Of a stretch of DNA of 46,434 nucleotides, positions 30,848 through 39,154 are shown one piece after another. Under the pieces are notes generated by a model. That model did no database searches. It was not told the DNA's origin and saw only the letters and a program-made list of their open reading frames with translations. The stretch is taken from contig NZ_JABEMA010000002.1 of the NCBI RefSeq assembly GCF_013004605.1, forward strand, positions 1 to 46,434, written 5' to 3'. This stretch comes from Pseudokineococcus marinus (GTDB lineage Bacteria > Actinomycetota > Actinomycetes > Actinomycetales > Quadrisphaeraceae). Numbering within the stretch: the stretch's first letter is position 1; the number at the start of each line of letters is the position of its first letter. The position numbers were made by a program, and so were the translations under genes.

Positions 30848-32092
30848 TCAGGACGCCGGGTGGTCGCCGGGTCCGCCGCGGCCCGCCGCTCGCCGCCCAC
30901 CCGCCGGGCTGCCGGCCAGGAGCAGCAGCACCGCGACGAGCAGCGTGAAGGGCACCACGGCGACGTCCAGGGGGACGACGAGGAGCAGCGCCCCGAGCCC
31001 GAGCACCGGCAGCGCGAGGCCGCAGTAGGCGGCGGTGAGCACCGCGCGGGCGCCCGTGACGCCCGCCCGTTCCGTCGCCTCGGCGAGCACTCGGGCGATC
31101 AGCACCCCGCTGCCGGCCCCGGCGACCGGCCCGGACAGCAGCAGCAGCCACGGCAGACCCGCGAGCAGCGCCGCGCCGGCGGCGGCGAGGCCGGCGAGGA
31201 GGGCCACGTGCGCGCCGGCGCCGGCACGGGTGCTCCGGGCGCCCAGGACGAGGGGAGCCGCGGCGCCCGCGAGGAAGACCGCCGCGATCCCCGCGCCCGT
31301 CACCGCCACGCCTCCCGGCGCACCGACGAGGGCGAACGTCTCGGCCGCCAGCGCCCCGAAGAAGCCCGTCACCGCGAAGGCGCAGAAGGCCCGGAGGCGA
31401 GCGGGCGCGGGCGCACCGGAGGAAGCAGTCGGGCGTCCGCGCGGGTCGGCTCCGTCGAGTACGGGCGCCGAGGTCTCCGGCGTCCGGGCCAGCGGCACGA
31501 GCAGCACGAGCACGACAGCGCCGACCACCGCGTAGGGGAGGTGCAGCGGCAGTGGGGCCAGGGCCGCCAGGACGCCGGCGAGGAGCGGGCCGAGCCCCAG
31601 GCCGGCCATGGCCATGGCGCCGGTGACGGACGCCCACCGCTGCCGCACCCGTGCGGGTGCGCCCTCGGTGAGCGAGCGGACGACGACCGGCGCCGTGGCC
31701 ACCAGCGCCCCGACACCCACACCGCAGACGACCCGGCCCACGGCGAGGCCGACGACCCCGGGCGCCAGGGCCAGGACGGCAGCGGCGACCACCTCGACGG
31801 CCGCGGCTGCCAGCAGGACGCGCCGCTGGCCGAGGCGGCCGACCAGCGCGGGCGCCGCCCCGAGGCCAGCGAGCACGCCGCCGGCGAAGACGGCGAAGAC
31901 GGCCGCCGTCGCGCCCGCCGCCAGGCCGTCGCGGGCGGCGTACAGCGGGAAGAGGGGTGTCGGCGCCGTCGACAGCCCCGTCGCTGCCACGACGAGGGTG
32001 ACGACGACGGCGGGCCGCCCCCGGCGCGCGGGGGGCGCGTCGGGGGCGGCGTCCGCGGCGGGGCCGGTGGCGAGCGTCGGGCCGCTCGTCAT
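30848..32092 (-). CDS. MFS transporter, drug-efflux-like
   Basis: 414-residue major facilitator with about 12 hydrophobic helices. The first helix ends TAPTPLFPLYAARDGL, followed by the loop-2/3 region LVGRLGQRRVLLAAAAVEVV and GRVVCGVGVGALVATAPVVV, consistent with the DHA1-like branch. ATG overlaps the end of the upstream permease-hydrolase gene by 4 nt (ATGA), so it is co-expressed with it. It might export a product of that hydrolase or an unrelated compound; the substrate is unknown. Length is slightly above 400, as expected. Confidence 0.86.
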   Translation of the reverse strand: MTSGPTLATGPAADAAPDAPPARRGRPAVVVTLVVAATGLSTAPTPLFPLYAARDGLAAGATAAVFAVFAGGVLAGLGAAPALVGRLGQRRVLLAAAAVEVVAAAVLALAPGVVGLAVGRVVCGVGVGALVATAPVVVRSLTEGAPARVRQRWASVTGAMAMAGLGLGPLLAGVLAALAPLPLHLPYAVVGAVVLVLLVPLARTPETSAPVLDGADPRGRPTASSGAPAPARLRAFCAFAVTGFFGALAAETFALVGAPGGVAVTGAGIAAVFLAGAAAPLVLGARSTRAGAGAHVALLAGLAAAGAALLAGLPWLLLLSGPVAGAGSGVLIARVLAEATERAGVTGARAVLTAAYCGLALPVLGLGALLLVVPLDVAVVPFTLLVAVLLLLAGSPAGGRRAAGRGGPGDHPAS

Positions 32093-34266
32093 CGCGCCGT
32101 GGCGACGGGGCGCCGACGGGCCGCCACCGACTCCCACGCGCCCAGCAGGTCCGACGAGCTCGTGACGAGCCCGAGATGCAACGACACCATCGCCAGCGCG
32201 GCGGCCTCGAGGCGCTCGTCCGTCCCGCGGACCAGGTCCTCGAGGACGACGACCCGGTAGCTGAGGTTGTTGGCGTCGAACGCGGTGCTGAGGATGCAGC
32301 AGTCCGCCATGATCCCGTCGAGCACCACGGTGCGGGCGCCCATCTGGCGCAGGAGGAAGTCGAGGTCGGTGGGGGAGAAGGCCGACAGGCGCTTCTTGCC
32401 CGTCACGACCTCGTCCTCGGGCTCCACCTCGGTGGTGAAGCGCGTCCACCGGCTGCCGGCCAGCGCGTGGTCGGCGACGCCGGGGATGGGGCCCACCCAC
32501 TGCGGGAAGGTCGTGCGCCAGGCGCTCGGGATGCCGCGCACGTCGTCGACCCCGGAGGCGCGCACCTCCGAGCGCACGTGGACGACGGGCACCCCGGCCG
32601 CCCGAGCGGCGCGGTGGAAGGCGTCGACGGGGCCCACGACCTCGCGGCCCCGGGGGGCGGGGCACGGGCAGTCGGGGTCCTCGGACAGGTGGCCGTCGTG
32701 CATGTCGACGGACACGACGACGGTCGTGGCCGGGTCGAGCCAGTCGGCGTAGGCGCCGTCGACCGCCAGTGGCCGGGCCTCGTCGTAGACGCGGTGGTGG
32801 AGAGGGGTGGCCACGGGCCAGCCCTCCGTCGTCGCAGGTGCGGGGGAGACGCGCCCGGCACGGCGCTCGCGCGAGCGCTCGAGGCGGGGGCGCGCGAGGA
32901 CGTTGAGCAGCACGTGCAGGACGAGGAGGAGGACGACCCCGACCATCATCGGGCTGCTGACGAGGCCGGAGACGGTCTCGGGGGCGGTCGCCATGACGTC
33001 GGCGGGCAGGAACTGCGCCCCGAGGGCCACGACGACGGACGGGCCGACCACCGCGAGGTTGATGTCGTCCCACTCCACGCCGGAGAGCATCTGGATCCCG
33101 CCGACGACGATGCTGCCGAAGAGGATGGTGGAGGCGGCGGCGAGCACCGGGCCCGGGAGACCGGCGACGAAGAGCCCGACGGCCGGCACGAAGGCGAGGG
33201 CGACGGCGAAGACGCCGGCCGCCATCGTCACGTAGCGGCTGCCGACACCCGTGACCCGGACGATGCCCGCGTTCTCGGGGTACGACGTCGTCCCGATGCC
33301 CCCGAAGAGGGCGCCGACCGCCGTCCCGGCGAACTCGGTGAAGAGGCCCCGGTTGACGCGCTGGCGGTCGACGCGCTGACCCGCCCACCCGCCCACGAGG
33401 GAGTACATGCCCATCGACTCGGTGCCGGCCTGGAGGAAGGCCAGCAGCATGAGGAGCACGGCCGGCCAGGCGACGCCGAAGCCGAAGGGCAGCAGCTCCG
33501 GGAGGCCCACGAGCTCGGTCGGCAGCGACGCGCTCCAGACGCCCAGGAGGCCGGCCGTCGCCGTCCCGGCCGCGATGCCCCAGACGACGGCGCCGCGCTT
33601 GGCGAGGCCCTGGCGTCCGAGCACGAGGCAGGCGACGACGACGAGCGCCGTCACGGCGGCGACGGCGAAGCTCGGCGCCCCGAAGGAGGGCGTGCCCGCG
33701 GTGCCGAACCAGCCGGGCAGGCCGATGGCCGCGAGCTGCGCGCCGATGATGACGAAGAGCGAGCCGAAGACCACGGGGTGGGAGGCCACCGCCGACACGT
33801 GCCCCATGAGCCCGAGGCGGCCCACCGGGATGCTCAGCGCCATGAAGACGAGTCCCGCGACGACCATCGAGCCGAACGCCGTCCCGAGCCCGTAGGCCGT
33901 CCCCGCGCTGACGATCGCGAGGAAGAAGGCGGCCGTCGGACCCTGGACGATCGGCAGGCGCAGCAGGCGGCTCGACTGCAGGACGGTCACCACGCCCGTG
34001 AGCAGGAAGCAGGCCTGGACGATCTGCCCGACCTGCGCCACCTCGAGCTCCAGAGCGCTGCCGATGAGCACCGGGAAGATGAAGATGCCCGTGAGGGCGA
34101 GCAGGTGCTGGGCGCCGAAAAAGGCGGTGCGGCCGAGAGGGAGGCGGTCCTCGGGCAGCACGGCGAGCACCCGCGACGGGGCGGTGGGCGCGACGGGAGG
34201 TGCGGCAGGGGCGGGGGCGGAGATCGGGGGTGCGCTCATCGGGAGGCCTGTCTCTGGGAGGGGCAC
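32089..34266 (-). CDS. NCS2 purine/pyrimidine permease fused to isochorismatase-type hydrolase
   Basis: 725 residues in one uninterrupted frame. Residues about 45-460 are an NCS2 (UraA/UapA/xanthine) permease: FFGAQHLLALTGIFIFPVLI, IVQGPTAAFFLAIVSAGTAY, AFLQAGTESMGMYSLVG and IGTTSYPENAGIVRVTGVGS. Residues about 485-725 are a cysteine hydrolase of the isochorismatase superfamily with Asp521 (VVSVDMHDGHL), Lys624/625 (TGKKRLSAF) and Cys657 (GIMADCCILSTAFDANN) as the likely triad. The two are usually separate proteins. GTG 34266 or ATG 34239 may be the start. An in-frame GTG at 32814 has GGAGGG 7 nt upstream, so a free hydrolase could also be made. It probably imports and deaminates or opens a nucleobase-derived amide; the substrate is unknown. 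Confidence 0.85.
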   Translation of the reverse strand: MPLPETGLPMSAPPISAPAPAAPPVAPTAPSRVLAVLPEDRLPLGRTAFFGAQHLLALTGIFIFPVLIGSALELEVAQVGQIVQACFLLTGVVTVLQSSRLLRLPIVQGPTAAFFLAIVSAGTAYGLGTAFGSMVVAGLVFMALSIPVGRLGLMGHVSAVASHPVVFGSLFVIIGAQLAAIGLPGWFGTAGTPSFGAPSFAVAAVTALVVVACLVLGRQGLAKRGAVVWGIAAGTATAGLLGVWSASLPTELVGLPELLPFGFGVAWPAVLLMLLAFLQAGTESMGMYSLVGGWAGQRVDRQRVNRGLFTEFAGTAVGALFGGIGTTSYPENAGIVRVTGVGSRYVTMAAGVFAVALAFVPAVGLFVAGLPGPVLAAASTILFGSIVVGGIQMLSGVEWDDINLAVVGPSVVVALGAQFLPADVMATAPETVSGLVSSPMMVGVVLLLVLHVLLNVLARPRLERSRERRAGRVSPAPATTEGWPVATPLHHRVYDEARPLAVDGAYADWLDPATTVVVSVDMHDGHLSEDPDCPCPAPRGREVVGPVDAFHRAARAAGVPVVHVRSEVRASGVDDVRGIPSAWRTTFPQWVGPIPGVADHALAGSRWTRFTTEVEPEDEVVTGKKRLSAFSPTDLDFLLRQMGARTVVLDGIMADCCILSTAFDANNLSYRVVVLEDLVRGTDERLEAAALAMVSLHLGLVTSSSDLLGAWESVAARRRPVATAR
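32812..32827 (-). promoter_or_regulatory. Possible internal ribosome site and start for the hydrolase domain
   Basis: On the minus strand GGAGGG (32827-32822) is followed after 7 nt by GTG (32814-32812), in frame with the fusion gene and exactly at the permease/hydrolase boundary (residue 485). It would give a 241-residue free hydrolase. Confidence 0.4.
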
Positions 34267-34281
34267 GGGGCCGTCTACAAC

Positions 34282-34304
34282 CGGAGTGGATTTTCTGCAG
34301 TCCG
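34282..34304. promoter_or_regulatory. Inverted repeat upstream of the permease-hydrolase gene
   Basis: CGGAGTG (34282-34288) and CAGTCCG (34298-34304) form 7-bp arms with one mismatch and a 9-nt AT-rich spacer, in the gap between the XRE-cupin regulator and the permease-hydrolase gene. A candidate operator for that regulator. Confidence 0.4.
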
Positions 34305-34386
34305 ATTGTTGCTACGGCGTTGCGCGCTCCCAGGCCCGCGTAACGGGCGTGTGTCCCGCTCCCCCTCCCGACCCGCCGCCTCGACC

Positions 34387-34995
34387 TCAGAGACGTCGGA
34401 CGTTCACCCAGACCGCACGGGTGACGCCGGGGGAGGCGTTGCGGAGGAGGTGCGCCTGCTTCGCCTCGTAGCTGATCGAGTCGCCCGCCTCGACGACGTG
34501 CACGGCGTCCGGCAGCTCGACCTCCAGGACGCCCTCCAGGACCACGCCGTGCTCCTGCCCGGGGTGCTGCGAGGGGCGCGTCGCGTGGCTGGTGGCCGGG
34601 GGGTACTCGTCGACGTAGACCTCGACGTCCTGCTCGGGCCGGAAGACGGCGAGGCGGCGGACGACGCCGCCCGGCGTCTGGTCGACGATCTGGTCGGCGA
34701 GGCGCACCACGGGGGAGCCCTCCTCGGCCGGTGCGGCGAGCAGCGTCGTCACGCGGACGCCCAGGCCCTCGGCCAGGCGGTGGAGGGTCGCCAGCGAGGG
34801 CGCCGTGCGGCCGCGCTCGACGGTCGAGAGCATCGAGGCGCTGAGCCCCGTGGTCTCGGCGAGCTCGGCGAGGGTGAGCCCGCGCTTGGCGCGCAGCGCG
34901 CGCACCTGCTGACCGAGGCCCGCGACGAGCGCGCCGAGCCCGTCGTGCCGGCCAGCGCCCTCGTCGGCGCTGGGCTCGGGCGCGGTACCGCTCAT
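34387..34995 (-). CDS. XRE-cupin transcriptional regulator
   Basis: 202 residues. The N-terminal helix-turn-helix is in QVRALRAKRGLTLAELAETT and GLSASMLSTVERGRTAPSLA (about 30-68). The C-terminal cupin_2 domain is in PSQHPGQEHGVVLEGVLEVE and VVEAGDSISYEAKQAHLLRN, with His residues at the usual barrel sites. XRE-cupin proteins sense small molecules and often control adjacent transport and catabolic genes. Same strand as, and upstream of, the permease-hydrolase gene, with an inverted repeat in the gap (34282-34304). The ATG start is well placed before the first helix. Confidence 0.9.
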   Translation of the reverse strand: MSGTAPEPSADEGAGRHDGLGALVAGLGQQVRALRAKRGLTLAELAETTGLSASMLSTVERGRTAPSLATLHRLAEGLGVRVTTLLAAPAEEGSPVVRLADQIVDQTPGGVVRRLAVFRPEQDVEVYVDEYPPATSHATRPSQHPGQEHGVVLEGVLEVELPDAVHVVEAGDSISYEAKQAHLLRNASPGVTRAVWVNVRRL

Positions 34996-35044
34996 GGACG
35001 TCCAACCTAGGCGTCACCGGGCCGTCGTCTGAGGGCGGCGCGGG

Positions 35045-35752
35045 TCAACCGCCGCCGGTCACGTCGACCAGCCCGGCCCGCAGCCCCCACAGCACGACCT
35101 GCAGCCGGTCGCGCGCGTGGGTCTTCTGCATCAGCCCGGTGAGGTGGTACTTCACCGTCGTCGGCTCGACGAAGAGCCGCGCGGCGATCTCGGTGTTCGA
35201 CAGGCCCTCCGCGAGCAGGCGCAGCACGTCGAGCTCGCGGGCGGTGAGGTCGACGCCCGGGGCGGCCGCCGAGGGGCGCGCCGGCGCCGCCCGTCGGTCG
35301 GTGAACTCGCGCAGGATGCGGCGGGTCAGCCGCTGGTCGAGCGTGCCCTGCCCGGCGGCGACGGAGCGGACGGCGCCGAGGAGCGTGGCCTCGTCGGCGC
35401 CCTTGAGGAGGAAGCCGGCGGCGCCCGCCTCGAGCGCGGCGAAGACGTCGTCGTCGACGTCGAAGGTCGTGAGGACCAGGACGCCGACGTCGAGGCTCGG
35501 GTCCGCGGTGATGGCGCGGGTCGCGGCGATGCCGTCGGTGCCGGGCATGCGGATGTCCATGCACACGACGTCGGGGCGCAGCTCGCGGGTGAGGCGGACG
35601 GCCTCGGCCCCGTCGGCGGCCTGGCCGACGACCTCGACGTCGTCCTCGGCGCCGAGGATGACCGCGAGGCCGGCGCGGACGACGGCCTGGTCGTCGGCGA
35701 CGAGCAGCCGGATCACGCCCTGGTCCGCACCGGGGCCCTCGCCGGGGCTCAT
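35045..35752 (-). CDS. Response regulator, NarL/LuxR type
   Basis: 235-residue two-component response regulator. The receiver domain has the acidic pair in LLVADDQAVVRAGL, the phospho-acceptor Asp in DVVCMDIRMPGTDGI, Thr in VLVLTTFD and Lys in GFLLKGAD. A linker is followed by the LuxR helix-turn-helix (LTARELDVLRLLAEGLSNTE, then TTVKYHLTGLMQKTHARDRL). ATG overlaps the histidine kinase stop by 4 nt. It would control genes in response to the partner kinase, probably including the ABC transporter of the same gene set. Confidence 0.93.
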   Translation of the reverse strand: MSPGEGPGADQGVIRLLVADDQAVVRAGLAVILGAEDDVEVVGQAADGAEAVRLTRELRPDVVCMDIRMPGTDGIAATRAITADPSLDVGVLVLTTFDVDDDVFAALEAGAAGFLLKGADEATLLGAVRSVAAGQGTLDQRLTRRILREFTDRRAAPARPSAAAPGVDLTARELDVLRLLAEGLSNTEIAARLFVEPTTVKYHLTGLMQKTHARDRLQVVLWGLRAGLVDVTGGG

Positions 35753-36999
35753 GTCGGGGTGCTCCTCTCGGTGACGGGGACGACCAGCTCGTTGCGCCAG
35801 CCGCCGTCCGGCTGCGGGCCGGTGACGAGGCGGGCGCCCACGAGCGCCGCGCGCTCGGCCATGCCCGCCAAGCCGTAGCCCTGGCCGCCCCCGTGGTCGA
35901 CGGGGGCGACCGCGGCGGGCCCGTTGGTCACGGTGACGCGGACGGCGTCGGGGGCGTGCTCCACCCCCACCGCGCAGGCGGCGCCGGGCGCGTGGCGCGC
36001 GCTGTTGGCCAACGACTCCTGCACCATCCGGTAGGCGGCGGTCTCCGCGAGCGGGCTCAGCGGCCGCGCCCCGCCCGTCTCGGCGTGCTCGACCCGCTGC
36101 CCCCGCGCCCGCGCCTCCTCGACGAGCGCGGCGACCGCCGCCAGCGACGGCGTCCGCCCCGGCGCTCCGGGGCCGCCGTCCGGGCCGTCGTCGTCGCTGC
36201 GCAGCAGCCCGACCGTCCGGCGCAGGTCGGCCAGCGCGGTGCGGGCGTCGTCCTGCAGGCCGGCGAGCACCTCGCGGGCGCGCTCGGGGTCGCTGCGCAT
36301 CAGCGCGGAGGCGGCCTGGGCGCTGACGACGATGCCCGACAGGTGGTGCCCGGCGATGTCGTGCAGCTCGCGGGCGAGCGCCGTCCGCCCCGCCTGCAGC
36401 TCGCGCTGGGCGCGGTCGCGGCGCTCGCGCTCCGCCGCCTCGGCGCGCTCGCGCTCCAGCTGCACCAGGCGCTCGCGGGCGCGCTGCCGCTCGGCGACGA
36501 CGACGGGGAGGCCGTACTGCAGCGCCGCCCGCCCGGGCACGAGCAGCGCGACCTCGAGCAGCGGACCGCCGACGGCGAGGTAGGCGACGCCGCCGACGAC
36601 CGACGTCACCACGACGGCCGCGCCGAGCACCCACCGGGCGGTGCCGACGCCTGCGCCGCGAGCCCGCCGCGCCACGACGTAGGTGGCGACGACGACGGCG
36701 AGCGACCCGAGGCCGAGCTGCCCGCCCGAGGTCCCGAGCAGCACGGCGTCCAGCACGACCACCGCCACGAGCGCCGCGACCGGGTGCGTGCGTCGGGGGA
36801 GGAGCGCCACCGCCTGCAGCGCGACGAGCACCGCGTGGCCGAGCGGCGGCAGGGGACCGGGCGGCGGCGGCTCGACGTCGAGCGCGTCCACGAGCGGGTA
36901 GGCGACCGCCGTCACCAGCACGAGCAGCGGCGGGGTCAGCCACCACAGCGTCGACGCGGCCGCCCGGCGCCGGGCGGGTGCTGCGGGCGGCGCGGTCAC
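35749..36999 (-). CDS. Sensor histidine kinase, NarL-partner (HisKA_3) type
   Basis: 416-residue membrane kinase. Five to six hydrophobic segments occupy the first 170 residues; a charged coiled-coil-like stretch (RERLVQLERERAEAAERERR) leads to the H-box ELHDIAGHHLSGIVVSAQAA with the phosphorylated His. The HATPase region shows AYRMVQESLANSARHAPGAA (N-box) and GYGLAGMAERAALVGARLV (G-box). GTG 36999 is used; its frame is open further upstream but that part overlaps the beta-lactamase-like gene. The signal is unknown; a downstream overlap ties it to its regulator. Confidence 0.92.
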   Translation of the reverse strand: MTAPPAAPARRRAAASTLWWLTPPLLVLVTAVAYPLVDALDVEPPPPGPLPPLGHAVLVALQAVALLPRRTHPVAALVAVVVLDAVLLGTSGGQLGLGSLAVVVATYVVARRARGAGVGTARWVLGAAVVVTSVVGGVAYLAVGGPLLEVALLVPGRAALQYGLPVVVAERQRARERLVQLERERAEAAERERRDRAQRELQAGRTALARELHDIAGHHLSGIVVSAQAASALMRSDPERAREVLAGLQDDARTALADLRRTVGLLRSDDDGPDGGPGAPGRTPSLAAVAALVEEARARGQRVEHAETGGARPLSPLAETAAYRMVQESLANSARHAPGAACAVGVEHAPDAVRVTVTNGPAAVAPVDHGGGQGYGLAGMAERAALVGARLVTGPQPDGGWRNELVVPVTERSTPT

Positions 37000-37067
37000 G
37001 GGGGCATCCGACCACGGCCGGCGCCGCCCCCGGTCGGGGACGGCGCCGGGGGCGTCCGCGCGGTGGG

Positions 37068-38288
37068 TCAGGCCTCGCACAGCGCGGCGTCGAGGGCGTC
37101 GATCGCCAGCCGGTAGCTGTCGAGCAGCGCCTCGTCGTCCTCCGCGTCCACCACCGCGAACGGCAGCGCCGTCACGGCGATCGTCACGGCCGTCCCGTCC
37201 GGGCCGACGGCGTTGCGGGTGTGCGTGCCGGGGATGTCGCCGCCGTGGCCCCACGCGACGCCCCCGCAGCTCAGGGGCAGCGCCTGCCACCCCAGGCCGT
37301 AGGCCGCCTCGGGGTACAGCTCGTCCGGCGCCGGGACGGTGCGCTGCATCTCGGCCGTGCTCGCCTCGGACAGCAGCGTCCCGTCGAGGACCGCCCGCAT
37401 GATCGCGTTCATCTCGCTCGGGGTGGAGACGAGCGCGCCCGCCGCCCACGCCCACGACGTGTCCATCGCCGTGATGTCCTCCAGCTCGCCGGCCTCCTGG
37501 GCGTGGTACCCGAGGGGGTGCTCGCCGCGGACGTCCCGCTCGCCGGGCGCCGGCAGGTAGGTGTGCTCCAGGCCGAGCGGTGCGACGACGCGCTCGTCCA
37601 CCTGCTCGTGCAGCGGGCGCTGCGTCACGCGCTCCACCAGCAGGCCGAGCGTGAGGTAGTTCGTGTTGGTGTACGCGAACGCCTCCCCGGGAGCGGCGGT
37701 CGCGGGCTCCTCGAGGGCGACGTCGAGCATGTCGCGCGGGGAGATCCAGCGGTCGCGCACGGTGAAGGGGTCGGCGGCGACGGCGGCGGTGTACTCCGGC
37801 AGGCCGCTGGTGTGCTTCAGCAGGTCCCGCACCGTGATGGCGGTCCCGTCGACGCCGTCGCCGCGCAGCAGGCCCGGAAGGTAGGTCTCGACCGGCTCGT
37901 CGAGCGCGACGAGGCCCTCCTCGACGAGCTGGAGGACGACGACGGCGACGACCGGCTTGGTGTTGCTGCCGACGCGGACCTCGCCGTCGACAGGCACGGG
38001 GGCTCCCGTCGCCAGGTCCCCGGTGCCGACGGCCGCGTCGACGCGGGTGCCGTCGGGGCTCGTCACCGAGGCCAGGGCTGCGGGGTAGCCGGCGTCGACG
38101 ATCGGCTGCAGCCGCTCCTCGAGGCGCTGCTGGGCAGGGTCCTGCGGCTCGGTGACGCCGGTGGCGTCCGCGCTGGTCCCGGCGAGCTCGGGCAGGGGGT
38201 CCGTCGTGCACGCGCCGAGCCCCAGGGCGAGGGCCAGTGCGCCGCTCGCGGCGAGGGTGGTGCGGCGACGGGTCGTGGGCGTGGTCAT
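37068..38288 (-). CDS. Beta-lactamase-family serine hydrolase lipoprotein
   Basis: 406-residue exported serine hydrolase of the class C/DD-peptidase-like family. A signal peptide and lipobox LGLGAC (Cys27) anchor it outside the cell. The SxxK motif is S108-N-T-K111 (VGSNTKPV), the Tyr motif is YTNTNYLTLG, and HGGDIPG is the KTG-equivalent. ATG 38288 with GAGAGG about 8 nt upstream. It lies 44 nt after the ABC permease gene and 68 nt before the kinase, so it is probably part of that operon. Real substrate, such as a D-amino-acid peptide or an antibiotic, is unknown. Confidence 0.9.
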   Translation of the reverse strand: MTTPTTRRRTTLAASGALALALGLGACTTDPLPELAGTSADATGVTEPQDPAQQRLEERLQPIVDAGYPAALASVTSPDGTRVDAAVGTGDLATGAPVPVDGEVRVGSNTKPVVAVVVLQLVEEGLVALDEPVETYLPGLLRGDGVDGTAITVRDLLKHTSGLPEYTAAVAADPFTVRDRWISPRDMLDVALEEPATAAPGEAFAYTNTNYLTLGLLVERVTQRPLHEQVDERVVAPLGLEHTYLPAPGERDVRGEHPLGYHAQEAGELEDITAMDTSWAWAAGALVSTPSEMNAIMRAVLDGTLLSEASTAEMQRTVPAPDELYPEAAYGLGWQALPLSCGGVAWGHGGDIPGTHTRNAVGPDGTAVTIAVTALPFAVVDAEDDEALLDSYRLAIDALDAALCEA

Positions 38289-38332
38289 TTCGGTGCCTCT
38301 CGGGTCGGCGTGCGGGGAGGGCGATCGACGGG

Positions 38333-39154
38333 TCACAGGTCGCGGCGGCGCAGCACGCCGGCCGCGGCGGCGAGGGCGAGCGCCGCGAGGGCGACGAGCG
38401 CGGCAGCCGCGGTCGTCGGGGCCCAGGCGGAGGGGCCTGCGCCCACGGCGGCGTGGGTGAGCGCGACCGGCATCACCTGCGCCCACGCCGGCGCGCTGCC
38501 GGTGAGCAGCTGCGCGGTCCCCGCGACGAGCGGCTCGCCGAGGAGGACCGCGAGCATCACGAGGACGCCGGCCAGCTGGCCGCGGACGAGCGTGCCGACC
38601 GCCAGGCCGAGCAGCAGCACGCAGCAGACGGCGAGGACGCCGCGGGTGAGCAGCGCCGCCACCTCGACCGGGGCGACGGCGAGCGGCACGTCCGCGACGG
38701 CGAGCGCGACGAGCAGGGTCCCGGCGCTGAGGGCGGCGAGGACGGCGCCGAGCGCCAGCCCGAGCACGGTGAGCGCGACGGCTTTCGCGCCGACGACGTC
38801 CCACCGGCGGGGTGCGGCGAGGACGGCGCCGACGATGCCGCCGTGGCGGTGGTCGCCGGTGCCGGCGAGGACCCCGAGCAGCGCGAGCGCGAGCACGGGC
38901 AGGCCCAGGGAGCCGCTGCCCGTCGTGGCCCCGAGGGGGTCGAGCGCCCCCCGCTGCACGAGCGCGGAGGCGAGGTCGGCCGCGGGGAGGTCGTCACCGA
39001 GGAGCTCTGGCCCGGGGCCGACGTCGCCGCGCGCCAGGGCGGGCAGGAGGAGGACGACGGCGAGCTGGGTGAGGAGCAGCCCGACGACGGAGACGGCGGC
39101 GGCGACCCTCGTCGCCGTCGTGGTGGTGAGGGCCAGGAGCTCGGCGCGGATCAT
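38333..39154 (-). CDS. ABC transporter permease
   Basis: 273-residue membrane protein of the ABC-2 type with about six hydrophobic segments: near residues 15-40, 90-115 (GSLGLPVLALALLGVLAGTG), 125-150, 170-205, 215-235 and 245-268. A Gly/His-rich loop (GTGDHRHGGIVGAVLAAPRR) follows the second helix, a pattern common in ABC-2 permeases of this type. ATG overlaps the ATPase stop by 4 nt. It forms an exporter with the ATPase encoded just upstream; the substrate, possibly a peptide or lipid-targeting compound, is unknown. Confidence 0.87.
   Translation of the reverse strand: MIRAELLALTTTTATRVAAAVSVVGLLLTQLAVVLLLPALARGDVGPGPELLGDDLPAADLASALVQRGALDPLGATTGSGSLGLPVLALALLGVLAGTGDHRHGGIVGAVLAAPRRWDVVGAKAVALTVLGLALGAVLAALSAGTLLVALAVADVPLAVAPVEVAALLTRGVLAVCCVLLLGLAVGTLVRGQLAGVLVMLAVLLGEPLVAGTAQLLTGSAPAWAQVMPVALTHAAVGAGPSAWAPTTAAAALVALAALALAAAAGVLRRRDL

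Noticed and set aside
30848-35017. 1389-codon minus-strand open frame
   Set aside because: Its last part is the real MFS gene (from ATG 32092); the rest is an Arg/Pro-rich out-of-frame extension through the permease-hydrolase and XRE-cupin genes.
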